Positions 43,065-51,460 of a stretch of 64,000 bases of DNA are shown here, piece by piece. The notes under the pieces were generated by a model. The model saw only the letters and a list, made by a program, of their open reading frames with translations, ran no database searches and was not told the DNA's origin. Source of the DNA: Bacillus sp. USDA818B3_A (GTDB lineage: Bacteria > Bacillota > Bacilli > Bacillales > Cytobacillaceae). A program made the position numbers and the translations under genes. The stretch spans positions 333,017 through 397,016 of the forward strand of contig NZ_JAABNN010000001.1 of NCBI RefSeq assembly GCF_009928415.1, written 5' to 3'. Each line of letters opens with the position of its first letter. Position 1 is the first letter of the stretch.

Positions 43065-44012
43065 TTATCCATTTACTTTTTCCTTTTTCTGCAGCAATAC
43101 GGCAATAATAATAATCATTCCTTTAACAAGGCCTTGCAGATACGGTGAAACATTCATTAAGTTAATCGCATTATTTAACACGCCTAAAATTAATACACCA
43201 AAGAAGGTCCCTACAATACTTCCCTTTCCCCCTGAAAGTCTCGTCCCACCAATGACAACCGCTGCAATGGAATCCAATTCATAGTTTAATCCCGAGCTTG
43301 AAGATGATATAGAATTTAAACGCGAAGATTCAATAATGGCGGCAACAGCAACCAAACCAGAACAAAGCATATAGGCCATTAATTTAATCCGATCCACGCG
43401 AATGGCTGACAAAATAGACGCCTTTTCGTTACTTCCAATCGAATATAAATACCTTCCAAATCTCAGGTTATTTAAGAGAACGTAAACAAAAATGGTTAAC
43501 AAAATAAACAGGTAGATAGGATAGGTAATTCCGAATATGGTTCCATTCGCAATGTTTGTAAAACTCGATATCGTCCCGCTTATACTCCCTCCATTTCCAA
43601 GATAAAGAGTCAGGGAGCGGGCCATTGCCATGACACCAAGTGTGACAATAAACGGAGCAATTTTCCCCTTTGTCACCAATAAACCGTTTACTAGTCCAAT
43701 CAGGAGCGCACAAAGAATCGTCGCAATAATACCAATAAAAAGGCTATGGGTGGAATTTAAAACTGTTAGACCGCAAAATCCGGACAATGCAAGGGTGGCA
43801 CCGACGGATAAGTCAAATCCACCGGACAAGATGACAATCGTCTGACCGAGTGCAATAATCCCAATTATTGCCGATTGCCTTAGAATATTTATTAAGTTAT
43901 TAGTCTCTAAAAAATTTTCATTCACAATGCTTGAGATGATAAAAATAATTAAAAAAGCGATTAAATAACTATATTTGCCCCAAATGGAAGAGAACCTTTG
44001 AACGTATCTCAT
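43065..44012 (-). CDS. Sugar ABC importer permease (RbsC-like)
   Basis: A 315-aa permease with 8-10 helices and the family motifs GQTIVILSGGFDLSVGATLALSG and IAAVVIGGTRLSGGKGSIVGTFFG, diagnostic of the ribose/xylose/myo-inositol importer group. It overlaps the ATPase gene by 4 bases (ATGA), so translation is coupled. It forms one importer with the two genes upstream. Confidence 0.92.
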   Translation of the reverse strand: MRYVQRFSSIWGKYSYLIAFLIIFIISSIVNENFLETNNLINILRQSAIIGIIALGQTIVILSGGFDLSVGATLALSGFCGLTVLNSTHSLFIGIIATILCALLIGLVNGLLVTKGKIAPFIVTLGVMAMARSLTLYLGNGGSISGTISSFTNIANGTIFGITYPIYLFILLTIFVYVLLNNLRFGRYLYSIGSNEKASILSAIRVDRIKLMAYMLCSGLVAVAAIIESSRLNSISSSSSGLNYELDSIAAVVIGGTRLSGGKGSIVGTFFGVLILGVLNNAINLMNVSPYLQGLVKGMIIIIAVLLQKKEKVNG

Positions 44013-45517
44013 TTAGTGATAACCTCCTTCATTTTGGCTCCCGTCGCATAAATCATAAGTGTTTCATCGGATGCTTCCTCTCTTGCTAATTCTGCCGTGA
44101 TTTCTCCTTGATACATGACGAATACCCGGTCACAAACTCTCCTAATTTCACTGAAATCATTAGTCAAGATAATAAATGATTTACCTTTCTTCGCATATTC
44201 AACAATTAATTGATAAATATCATTCCTCGCTCCAATATCGACACCTTGGGTAGGATTGTCTAAAATAATAGCTTCCGTGTCCGCTTCGAGCCATTTGGCT
44301 AAGATCACCTTTTGCTGGTTTCCACCACTCAGGTTAGCAATGGATGAATGAATATCTGAAGCTTTAATATTAAGCTGCTTCTGATAGACCCGATAGGTTT
44401 GCTCCTCCTTTTTTTGATTGACAAAAAGGGGGTTAGTAAATTTTTTTAGAGAAGATAGTGTCATATTTTGCAGTACACTTAGATCTTTAACAATTCCATT
44501 TTCTTTTCTATTTTTCGGAACAAATCCAATTCCCTTTGAAACAGCTTCTTTCGGGTGATTTATCTTTACTTTTTCACCTTTTACCAAGATGTCTCCAGAA
44601 TATCTAGTCCTAAACCCAAAAATCGTTTCAAACAGTTCTGTCCGTCCATCGCCGGATAGACCCGTAAATCCAAGGATTTCTCCTTTTCTTAAGGAGAAGT
44701 GAATGTTATGAAATGAAGGTTGAGCAGATAGATTTTTCACTTCTAACAATATGTCACCTTTTTCTCTAGATACATATTGCTCCGTACTGCTAACGTCCTT
44801 CCCAATCATATATTTAGCTAAAACCTCTTCCGAAACATCCTTAATATCACCAGAAGACGCAAGTTCACCATCACGGAGGACCGTATAACGATCACAAATG
44901 GATAAAACTTCTTTTAATTTATGAGAGATAAAAATAATTGAATAGCCAGACTCTTTTAAACTCCTCATCATAGTAAATAGTTTTGTGATTTCCTTATCTG
45001 TTAAAGATGTGGTTGGCTCGTCCATGATAATGATTTTGCTGTCTTGAAGGAGGGCTCGGGCAATTTCTATAATTTGCTTCATCGAAACATCAAGTTCAGA
45101 AATAAGCGTTCTTGGATTTAAATGAACATCAAGAAGTTCCAAGACCCTGCTCGTTTCTTTAACCATTTTCCTTTTTTCCAGAAACCCCAGTGCATTGGTC
45201 CATTCTTTTCCCAAAAAAAGATTTTCATAGATGGTTAAATCACTTACCAGATTTAGTTCTTGATGAATAAAACCGATTCCTAATTTTTTAGAGGTATGAG
45301 GATTAGGAATGGATACTTTGTTTCCAAATAGCTCGATCGTTCCCTGATCGGCTTGATGTATTCCCCCTAAAATATTCATAAGCGTACTTTTTCCTGCCCC
45401 ATTTTCCCCTAATAGTGCATGAATTTCGCCCTTCCCAATTTCTAAATCGATTCCTTTTAATACTGGTACTCCATTAAAAGATTTTCTAATATCTGACATT
45501 TTTAGCGCAATCTCCAT
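44009..45517 (-). CDS. Sugar ABC importer ATPase (RbsA-like, two ABC modules)
   Basis: A 502-aa fused ATPase. The first module has Walker A GENGAGKST, signature LDVSMKQ and Walker B IIIMDEPT. The second has a degenerate Walker A (GLSGDGRTE), signature LSGGNQQK and IILDNPTQGVD, as in all RbsA-type proteins. ATG 45517 follows GGAGGGATTTTA; an upstream frame to 45568 is not needed. Substrate is likely a monosaccharide or keto sugar. Confidence 0.92.
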   Translation of the reverse strand: MEIALKMSDIRKSFNGVPVLKGIDLEIGKGEIHALLGENGAGKSTLMNILGGIHQADQGTIELFGNKVSIPNPHTSKKLGIGFIHQELNLVSDLTIYENLFLGKEWTNALGFLEKRKMVKETSRVLELLDVHLNPRTLISELDVSMKQIIEIARALLQDSKIIIMDEPTTSLTDKEITKLFTMMRSLKESGYSIIFISHKLKEVLSICDRYTVLRDGELASSGDIKDVSEEVLAKYMIGKDVSSTEQYVSREKGDILLEVKNLSAQPSFHNIHFSLRKGEILGFTGLSGDGRTELFETIFGFRTRYSGDILVKGEKVKINHPKEAVSKGIGFVPKNRKENGIVKDLSVLQNMTLSSLKKFTNPLFVNQKKEEQTYRVYQKQLNIKASDIHSSIANLSGGNQQKVILAKWLEADTEAIILDNPTQGVDIGARNDIYQLIVEYAKKGKSFIILTNDFSEIRRVCDRVFVMYQGEITAELAREEASDETLMIYATGAKMKEVITK

Positions 45518-45584
45518 TAAAATCCCTCCATGCACGACTAGGCTGCCCCAAATAATGAGGACAGCCATTTCTGTACTTCACATT

Positions 45585-46565
45585 TTAATAGTTTGCATTC
45601 GGATCGAGATACTTATCTACATTGTCCTTTGTCACTTTTTCAGCTGGCAGCACTGTATCCTGTTTTTCAGGTTCTTTTCCTTTCGCCATGTCAACGGCTT
45701 GATCAACTGCTGTTTTAATCATAAGCGGTGAGTAGGTGAAGGTTGCCAGTTCGAGATCACTTGAATCTTTAATAGCTTGATAGAAATCCTTAAATCCGCC
45801 GGCACCTGTAACAATTTTTATATCGTCCCGTTTAGCTTCTTTAATCGCTTGCAATACACCGATCGCCATTTCGTCATCAATCGTATATACGGCATCAATA
45901 TGAGAATTAGCTTGTAGGACGTTTTGCATTACTTGATAAGCTTTTTCTTTTTGGAAGCTTCCGCTTTGATTCGCTACCACTTTAAGATCAGGATATTTTG
46001 CTTTTATTTCATCCTCAAAACCGCCAACACGCAGCGAATTAACAGAACTTGGATCAGATGAAATAATGGCTACTTTTCCTTTTCCCTTTAGTTCTTCCCC
46101 GATAAAATCTGCGGCGTTTTTACCAATTCCAGAATTGTCCCCTTTTACTAAACCTGTATAATTCTTATCGTTTAATTCACGGTCGAAAACAAATAATGGA
46201 ATATTCGCATCTTTCACTTCTTTTGCAACAGGTGTCATGGAGTCTGTTTCAATTGGCAAAAGAACAATCGCATCTACCTTTTTTGTAATTAAGTCCTCTA
46301 CATCATTCGTTTGTTTGTTCGGATTGTCTGCCTGTGAAACGACCATCTCCACACCTAACTTTTTGGCCTCATCCTTTGCATTTTGAATGACAGCGCCCAT
46401 CCAGCCATGGTCTGCTGCCGGAAATGACATGCCAATCGTTATTTTATCAGTGTCATCTTTTGTAGTGGTAGAAGCTTTATCCGTACTGCTGCTGCCACAC
46501 GCTGCTAGTGATATCGTTAATATTCCCGTAATTACGAAGGAGGATAATACCTTAAATGGTTTCAT
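45585..46565 (-). CDS. Sugar ABC importer solute-binding lipoprotein (RbsB-like)
   Basis: A 326-aa lipoprotein with lipobox LAAC (SLAACGSS, Cys23). The periplasmic-binding fold of type I has GMSFPAADHGWMGAVIQNAK, VDAIVLLPIETDSMTPV and HIDAVYTIDDEMAIGVLQAIKEA. It delivers a monosaccharide-sized ligand to the RbsA/RbsC-like proteins encoded after it. RBS AAGGGG, ATG start. Confidence 0.92.
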   Translation of the reverse strand: MKPFKVLSSFVITGILTISLAACGSSSTDKASTTTKDDTDKITIGMSFPAADHGWMGAVIQNAKDEAKKLGVEMVVSQADNPNKQTNDVEDLITKKVDAIVLLPIETDSMTPVAKEVKDANIPLFVFDRELNDKNYTGLVKGDNSGIGKNAADFIGEELKGKGKVAIISSDPSSVNSLRVGGFEDEIKAKYPDLKVVANQSGSFQKEKAYQVMQNVLQANSHIDAVYTIDDEMAIGVLQAIKEAKRDDIKIVTGAGGFKDFYQAIKDSSDLELATFTYSPLMIKTAVDQAVDMAKGKEPEKQDTVLPAEKVTKDNVDKYLDPNANY

Positions 46566-46620
46566 TTTCTTAGACCCCTTTTTAATAGAAATTAAGACTA
46601 GTTTCTACCTATTTTATTTT

Positions 46621-47715
46621 TCAAAATGAAGAAGAGAACAAAAGAATATTGTCTTTACTATTTTCAAAGATTACTGGTTTTTGATTATGGGCTGCTTTAT
46701 AAAAATGGTCGATAATATTCATCATGTAAACACCATGTTCAGCAGGTGCGATCAATTCTTCACCAGATAAAATACAATTTGTAAAATGTTCAAACTCATT
46801 CTTTAATTTAATATTAGGATTCAGAATTGGCGATATATCCACGCAAGTATCCAATAATTCAGAGTGTAACTTTAACTCCCCATTAATAAGGCTGACTCCA
46901 CCTTTTGTCCCTAATATTTCCACAAACGTTTTGTCTTGTGCAATATTAGAAGCCCAGCTAAATTCAAAATTCACGGTTGCACCATTTTGAAGTCCGATGA
47001 AACCTATAGCTGTATCTTCAACATTAAAGATGCCATTTGGATTACCTTTATAACCGTTGCGGTTACGTGTGGTGGTATGACTGAAATTTTGGTGGATGGC
47101 TCCAGTAACGTACGATGGTTCCGGCATCCCGATAAGATATAGTGCTAAATCAAGATAATGAACACCTAAATCAATCATCACTCCGCCGCCAGCACAATCC
47201 TTATTTGTAAACCATGTGCCTCTTCCTGGTATACCACTTCGTCTAATCCAGCCAGCTTTTACTTGATAGATATCTCCTAAGTATCCCGCATCAATATATT
47301 TTTTTAAATAAACCGCCTCATTTGTAAACCGGTTATTTAAGCCAACCATTACCTGTTTACCCGATTTATTCTTAGCTTCGACTATTTTTTGCGCTTCTTT
47401 TGCATTTATGGCAAGAGGTTTTTCACAATGCACATTGACCCCTTTTTCAAGTGCATATATAGATATCTCTGCGTGCAGGTAATTTGGGGTACAAACACTT
47501 ACTAAATCTAACTCTTCCTTGTTTAGCATCTCCTCATAATTACTGTAGACGTTTGGGATATTATATTTTCGGGCTAGTCTTTCTGCATTTTCAATATTCA
47601 CATCACAAATGGCAGCTAATTCGACATTAGCTAGTGTCATATAATTATTTAGATGCTTTCTCTCCGCATTACTTCCCGCTCCGATTAATCCATACAATAG
47701 TTTCTTGTCATTCAT
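46621..47715 (-). CDS. Gfo/Idh/MocA oxidoreductase, candidate glycoside or keto-sugar dehydrogenase C
   Basis: A 364-aa dehydrogenase with GLIGAGSNAERKHLNNY at the N-terminus, catalytic CEKPLAINAKEAQ and GGGVMIDLGVHYLDLALYL. It is more distant from the two other copies (which share IGCGG and PLIDIGTHALD). No deglycosidase pair is in its operon; instead it goes with a TIM-barrel isomerase and an RbsABC-like importer. It may oxidise an imported sugar or reduce a 3-keto hexose back. RBS GGGGAGAAG. Confidence 0.9.
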   Translation of the reverse strand: MNDKKLLYGLIGAGSNAERKHLNNYMTLANVELAAICDVNIENAERLARKYNIPNVYSNYEEMLNKEELDLVSVCTPNYLHAEISIYALEKGVNVHCEKPLAINAKEAQKIVEAKNKSGKQVMVGLNNRFTNEAVYLKKYIDAGYLGDIYQVKAGWIRRSGIPGRGTWFTNKDCAGGGVMIDLGVHYLDLALYLIGMPEPSYVTGAIHQNFSHTTTRNRNGYKGNPNGIFNVEDTAIGFIGLQNGATVNFEFSWASNIAQDKTFVEILGTKGGVSLINGELKLHSELLDTCVDISPILNPNIKLKNEFEHFTNCILSGEELIAPAEHGVYMMNIIDHFYKAAHNQKPVIFENSKDNILLFSSSF

Positions 47716-47734
47716 TTGACCACTTCTCCCCTAT

Positions 47735-48523
47735 TTAGAATGCTAGTTTCCTCATATACTCAATCGTGTAATCGATTCCCTTTTCCCCTAATTCTCCAGT
47801 CCATACAGGAGAATGCGGTTCAATACTTAATCCACCTGTATAACCCTTTACTCTTAACAATGAAATGAATGTTTTCCAATCTGTTTGGTCCAAGCCTGCC
47901 GGCGGGTCATCTACTCTAACACCATTTATGATCATTGAACCTTTTAAATGGACATGGTTGAAGCGGTCACCCCAATCAAGTGTTTCCTGGAGGTAATCGC
48001 CGCCAAAATATCGACTGTGCGAAGGATCGAATTTGATTCCTAATTCCTTCAAATGACCATGAACAATTTTCCAAACGTCTGGAGTATTGACAAAATTCAC
48101 CTTTCGGCAGTTGTAGGTAGATACCTTTACTCCTTTTGGTTTGGCATAATCAATCAATAGTGAGAAAAACTGAATGGCTGCTGTACAGTTTTCATAGAAG
48201 GATAATTCTTCCACATAGTTACAGCCACTTACAAAGTTGGTACATCCTAATTCACTGGCCACATCAATCAATCTGCAGCATCTTTCTAATTCTTCCTCAA
48301 TGACACTGCCTTTTTCATCGATACGCAGTGATTTCCATCTTCCAATTGAACCAATGCTAATACCATATTCATTTTTCCAATTTAGCAGGTTCTCACGGTT
48401 ACGATAAAACGCATCCACGTTTTGGCCCTCATTTACACAAACTTCTATAAAATCTAATCCTTTTTGCTTCGCCTTTTGAAAACTTTCTTCTGTTGGCGCG
48501 GCAATGATTCCAAGCTTCATCAT
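47735..48523 (-). CDS. Sugar phosphate isomerase/epimerase-like TIM barrel
   Basis: A 262-aa AP-endonuclease-2-like barrel: LDFIEVCVNEG, STYNCRKVN in place of the usual Glu strand (E replaced by N/C), IKFDPSHSRYFGG (Asp/His), NHVHLKG (His) and LSIEPHSP (Glu). One usual metal ligand is therefore altered. First gene of an operon with dehydrogenase C and an RbsBAC-like importer. Function in keto-sugar metabolism is inferred from context. Confidence 0.8.
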   Translation of the reverse strand: MMKLGIIAAPTEESFQKAKQKGLDFIEVCVNEGQNVDAFYRNRENLLNWKNEYGISIGSIGRWKSLRIDEKGSVIEEELERCCRLIDVASELGCTNFVSGCNYVEELSFYENCTAAIQFFSLLIDYAKPKGVKVSTYNCRKVNFVNTPDVWKIVHGHLKELGIKFDPSHSRYFGGDYLQETLDWGDRFNHVHLKGSMIINGVRVDDPPAGLDQTDWKTFISLLRVKGYTGGLSIEPHSPVWTGELGEKGIDYTIEYMRKLAF

Positions 48524-48580
48524 AAAAAAACCTTCTTCCCTTATTTTTGGAACATAATCTATTTAACTTAAAATATTTTT

Positions 48581-48729
48581 GAGTATCGCTTACATTTTTA
48601 TTTTAATCAAAAAACAAGTTTATATCTTTCTTGCAATTAACCAATTAAATATTAATTTTCATTCTTTTTTTAAATGAAATTTTTTTGAATAAAAAAAGAG
48701 ATTAAGAATCTACACTAGATTTTTAATCT
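48581..48729 (-). promoter_or_regulatory. Island-type promoter 7 (isomerase-dehydrogenase-importer operon)
   Basis: Minus strand: palindrome AGATTAAAAAT-N9-ATTCTTAATCT (48729-48699), block GTTAATTGC (48641-48633) starting 36 nt before the -10 TAAAAT (48605-48600), and a variant cre ATGTAAGCGATACTC (48595-48581) 4 nt later. Gap from palindrome to -10 is 93 bp. The palindrome is extended by AAAG/CTTT and followed by TTTTTTTATT, so it also looks like a working terminator for the regulator gene just upstream. Confidence 0.82.
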
Positions 48730-48746
48730 CTTTAGTTTTCAAATAC

Positions 48747-51287
48747 TTATAGATCACTTATTAACAAATTAAATTCAAATAATCTGACCTCGTGCGGTTG
48801 TAGTTCTCCTTTTAAAACCATCGATTCATTTTCGACAACATGATGTTCTACTTTCATATCTGGAACACAAATTTGCTTTAAATAATCTACTTCATCAAGT
48901 TTCATATCATCCACGGCACCAAATTTCAGCCATTCATCAAGAACACTCCCATGGTCGCGGTTCAACTTAAGCTCTTTAATACGATACTTCCCATTGGCAA
49001 GTCCTTGGATTTCTAATGATAGGTTTAACTTCTCATTGTTCTCAAAAATTTCGTATTGCTCGTGGATTCCCATACTTCCTTCAGGATGTAAATAATAGGA
49101 GTAGTTAAAATGTTTGTAGTTAAAACAGATCACCTGATAGCGATGACCAGACCGCTTTGTCACAATGTAATGATCACCCTTGGCCACAAGAATTTCACCC
49201 AATTGTTTTAGCAGCATGTATGCATGGTAACTCGGTTTCTTTATTCCAGTTTTCGTTACCAATCCTGCCCCGCCATGCAAAAGTGTTTTAGAATCCCAAA
49301 AGTCACTAAAAATATCTGAGAACAACCAATAGCCCATCATATTCACATGATTCTGATTCAAATTTTCGATGATATTCTTAATCATATAGGAAGCTTTAAA
49401 ACTGCTATCATTTAGAAAGTTACGATTAGAAATAGATATATTCCATTCTGTCACATTTAATTCTAAACTATCAAACCCAGCCTTTTTTAAAGCCTTTCTA
49501 ACTTCATTTAGTTTATTAATGACATAATCAGGATTGTTTGAATGTAAGTTTTTAATTGGTACCCGGTACTTCTCACGATGGATTTCGATCGGATAAAGGT
49601 ATATGGAAAGAAAATCAGGCTGGTATTCCTCCTGCTTCCATTGTTCAAGCAGCAAATCCAATTTGTCTCCTTCTAAATCCATACTTAATCCACATCCGCC
49701 AACCTTTGCGGAAGGAATAAGTTCTTTTGTATGCTTTTTAAATTCACTGAATATCTTAAAATACTCTTTAAATTGGCTCAGACCAACATCCTGATTGTTA
49801 TTCTTGACTTGGTCTAAGAAATCTTTTTCATCTTGTAAACCGGCGTTAAATACATCTGTGTGCGGTTTCCACAATTCAAAATACCATGTCTCGACTTCAT
49901 CGATTCCATAACGCTGAATGCATTGCAATAAAAAAGCCCTAAATAAATGTTTCCATTCTTCTTGTGACCTTTCACTAATGGTTTGAACCGCAATGGTCTC
50001 TCCAATGGCTTTTTGGATAATTTTAGGCTTTGGACCAATCTCAATAAAAGGTTTTAATTTATTTTTGATTAGAAAATCCAATAATTTGTTTGTATTTGAA
50101 AAATTGTAAGTGATTTTTCCACCCGAGCGGTCTTCCACAAGCATATCATCGCCAAACAATCCCCAAAATCTGGCATAGGTAAAGCCGATTTCATCTTGTA
50201 GAAGAGTGATTTGCTCTTGCATATCCGAATTTAAAATATCTTTTGCATATCCAATATTTAAGAGCTTATTCCAATACTTCGTAAACGCATCCAATTTGCC
50301 TATTTTTATTGTCTCTGTTTCGATTATTTCTGTCGTCGCAGGAAGTGTTTGGACCTTTTGCTCTACTGAACTTTTAAGATATTGCTGCAGCTCAGTAAAG
50401 GCTTCATCACTATCAGGATTACTAATTTCTTCAGTAATCCTTTCCTCCTTTTCAGTTGTATCTGACATTTGTTTACGGTATTCCACAGGCTTTAACTGAT
50501 AACTTTCATTAAAGACCCTGTTAAATGCTGCTAAATTTGGAAATCCATTGTCTAATGCGATACGGGTAATTGGCTTACCAGTGTTAACTAATTCGTTAAC
50601 AGCATGGGCGAGGCGAATTTCATTTATATATTGAGAAAAAGTTTTCCCAGTTTGTTTTTTAAAAAATTTAGACAAATAAGGAACAGAGATGAAATGGAGA
50701 CCGGCAACTTCCTCTAACGTTAAGGCCTCCCGATAATTACTTTGGATATACTCCATGATTTCAGATAATCTTTCATTTTGACCTTTGTTGGTTGAGTGGT
50801 TTTGTAATTCTAGCTGATTTGTACTCTTTAAATAATGTAATTTTAATAATGAGATTAATTTAAACGTTTTTTCTAATGCTTCCACTTCAGAATCATTTCT
50901 CTGCTGCATATATACTGATAATAATTCTTCAATGACATTTCTCAATTCCTGATCGGAAGAATGGCTTTGCTCGTTTGAATTACAAGTAAATAATAAATTT
51001 TTTTGACCGATTAATGAACTTAATTCTAAATAATTAATATGAAAAACAATGAATAAATTATCCTTTTCAGATTGAAAAGAGTGAAATTCATTTGAATTGA
51101 TCAAGATAAAATCGGATTTGTTCAAGTGATAAGTATTATTCGTGATTTTCACTTGAAGCTGACCCTTTATCATGTAGATCAATTCAATGTCTCGATGAGC
51201 ATGCTCTAGATTACTCTTACGGTTCATTACCGAAACCGTTATCAATTTAGAATCTATTGAAGATTGGAAAATGTGTGTACCACTCAT
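48747..51287 (-). CDS. AraC-family regulator fused to a GH39-like domain, copy 2
   Basis: An 846-aa paralogue of the protein at 25258-27780, alike over its whole length: cupin (about 8-105), AraC helix-turn-helix pair (about 180-280, VAGLHFISVPYLSKFFKKQTG), linker, GH39-like barrel and C-terminal sandwich. The nucleophile-type motif VTEWN is kept, but FELW is followed by KPH instead of NEP, so the acid/base Glu is missing here as well. ATG 51287 is chosen for AGAGGTGATTGAA upstream; a frame reaching 51404 overlaps the promoter and palindrome. Likely a glycoside-responsive activator; a palindrome upstream hints at autoregulation. Confidence 0.88.
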   Translation of the reverse strand: MSGTHIFQSSIDSKLITVSVMNRKSNLEHAHRDIELIYMIKGQLQVKITNNTYHLNKSDFILINSNEFHSFQSEKDNLFIVFHINYLELSSLIGQKNLLFTCNSNEQSHSSDQELRNVIEELLSVYMQQRNDSEVEALEKTFKLISLLKLHYLKSTNQLELQNHSTNKGQNERLSEIMEYIQSNYREALTLEEVAGLHFISVPYLSKFFKKQTGKTFSQYINEIRLAHAVNELVNTGKPITRIALDNGFPNLAAFNRVFNESYQLKPVEYRKQMSDTTEKEERITEEISNPDSDEAFTELQQYLKSSVEQKVQTLPATTEIIETETIKIGKLDAFTKYWNKLLNIGYAKDILNSDMQEQITLLQDEIGFTYARFWGLFGDDMLVEDRSGGKITYNFSNTNKLLDFLIKNKLKPFIEIGPKPKIIQKAIGETIAVQTISERSQEEWKHLFRAFLLQCIQRYGIDEVETWYFELWKPHTDVFNAGLQDEKDFLDQVKNNNQDVGLSQFKEYFKIFSEFKKHTKELIPSAKVGGCGLSMDLEGDKLDLLLEQWKQEEYQPDFLSIYLYPIEIHREKYRVPIKNLHSNNPDYVINKLNEVRKALKKAGFDSLELNVTEWNISISNRNFLNDSSFKASYMIKNIIENLNQNHVNMMGYWLFSDIFSDFWDSKTLLHGGAGLVTKTGIKKPSYHAYMLLKQLGEILVAKGDHYIVTKRSGHRYQVICFNYKHFNYSYYLHPEGSMGIHEQYEIFENNEKLNLSLEIQGLANGKYRIKELKLNRDHGSVLDEWLKFGAVDDMKLDEVDYLKQICVPDMKVEHHVVENESMVLKGELQPHEVRLFEFNLLISDL

Positions 51288-51337
51288 TTCAATCACCTCT
51301 TTAACCGCAAAAACTTTTAAAAAGTCTTTTATTTCTA

Positions 51338-51403
51338 AATATAGCACAGAAAGTAGACAATTCGACATTTTTTGATTAAAAAAATAGTGCATATTTTTAA
51401 TCA
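51338..51403 (-). promoter_or_regulatory. Promoter of AraC-GH39 copy 2 with variant palindrome
   Basis: Minus strand: palindrome TGATTAAAAAT-N9-TTTTTTAATCA (51403-51373) matches the island motif except at the outer bases. An extended -10 (TGC-TATATT, hexamer 51343-51338) lies only 29 bp downstream, so here the palindrome sits just upstream of the -35 position rather than 91-94 bp away. Confidence 0.6.
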
Positions 51404-51410
51404 TTTTTTT

Positions 51411-51441
51411 ATAAAAACAGTGCGAAAATGATTTCGCACTG
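51411..51441 (-). terminator. Terminator of modB
   Basis: Minus strand CAGTGCGAAA / TTTCGCACTG with a short loop, followed by TTTTTAT. Confidence 0.88.
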
Positions 51442-51460
51442 CTTGAACTAAGCTCTTAGA

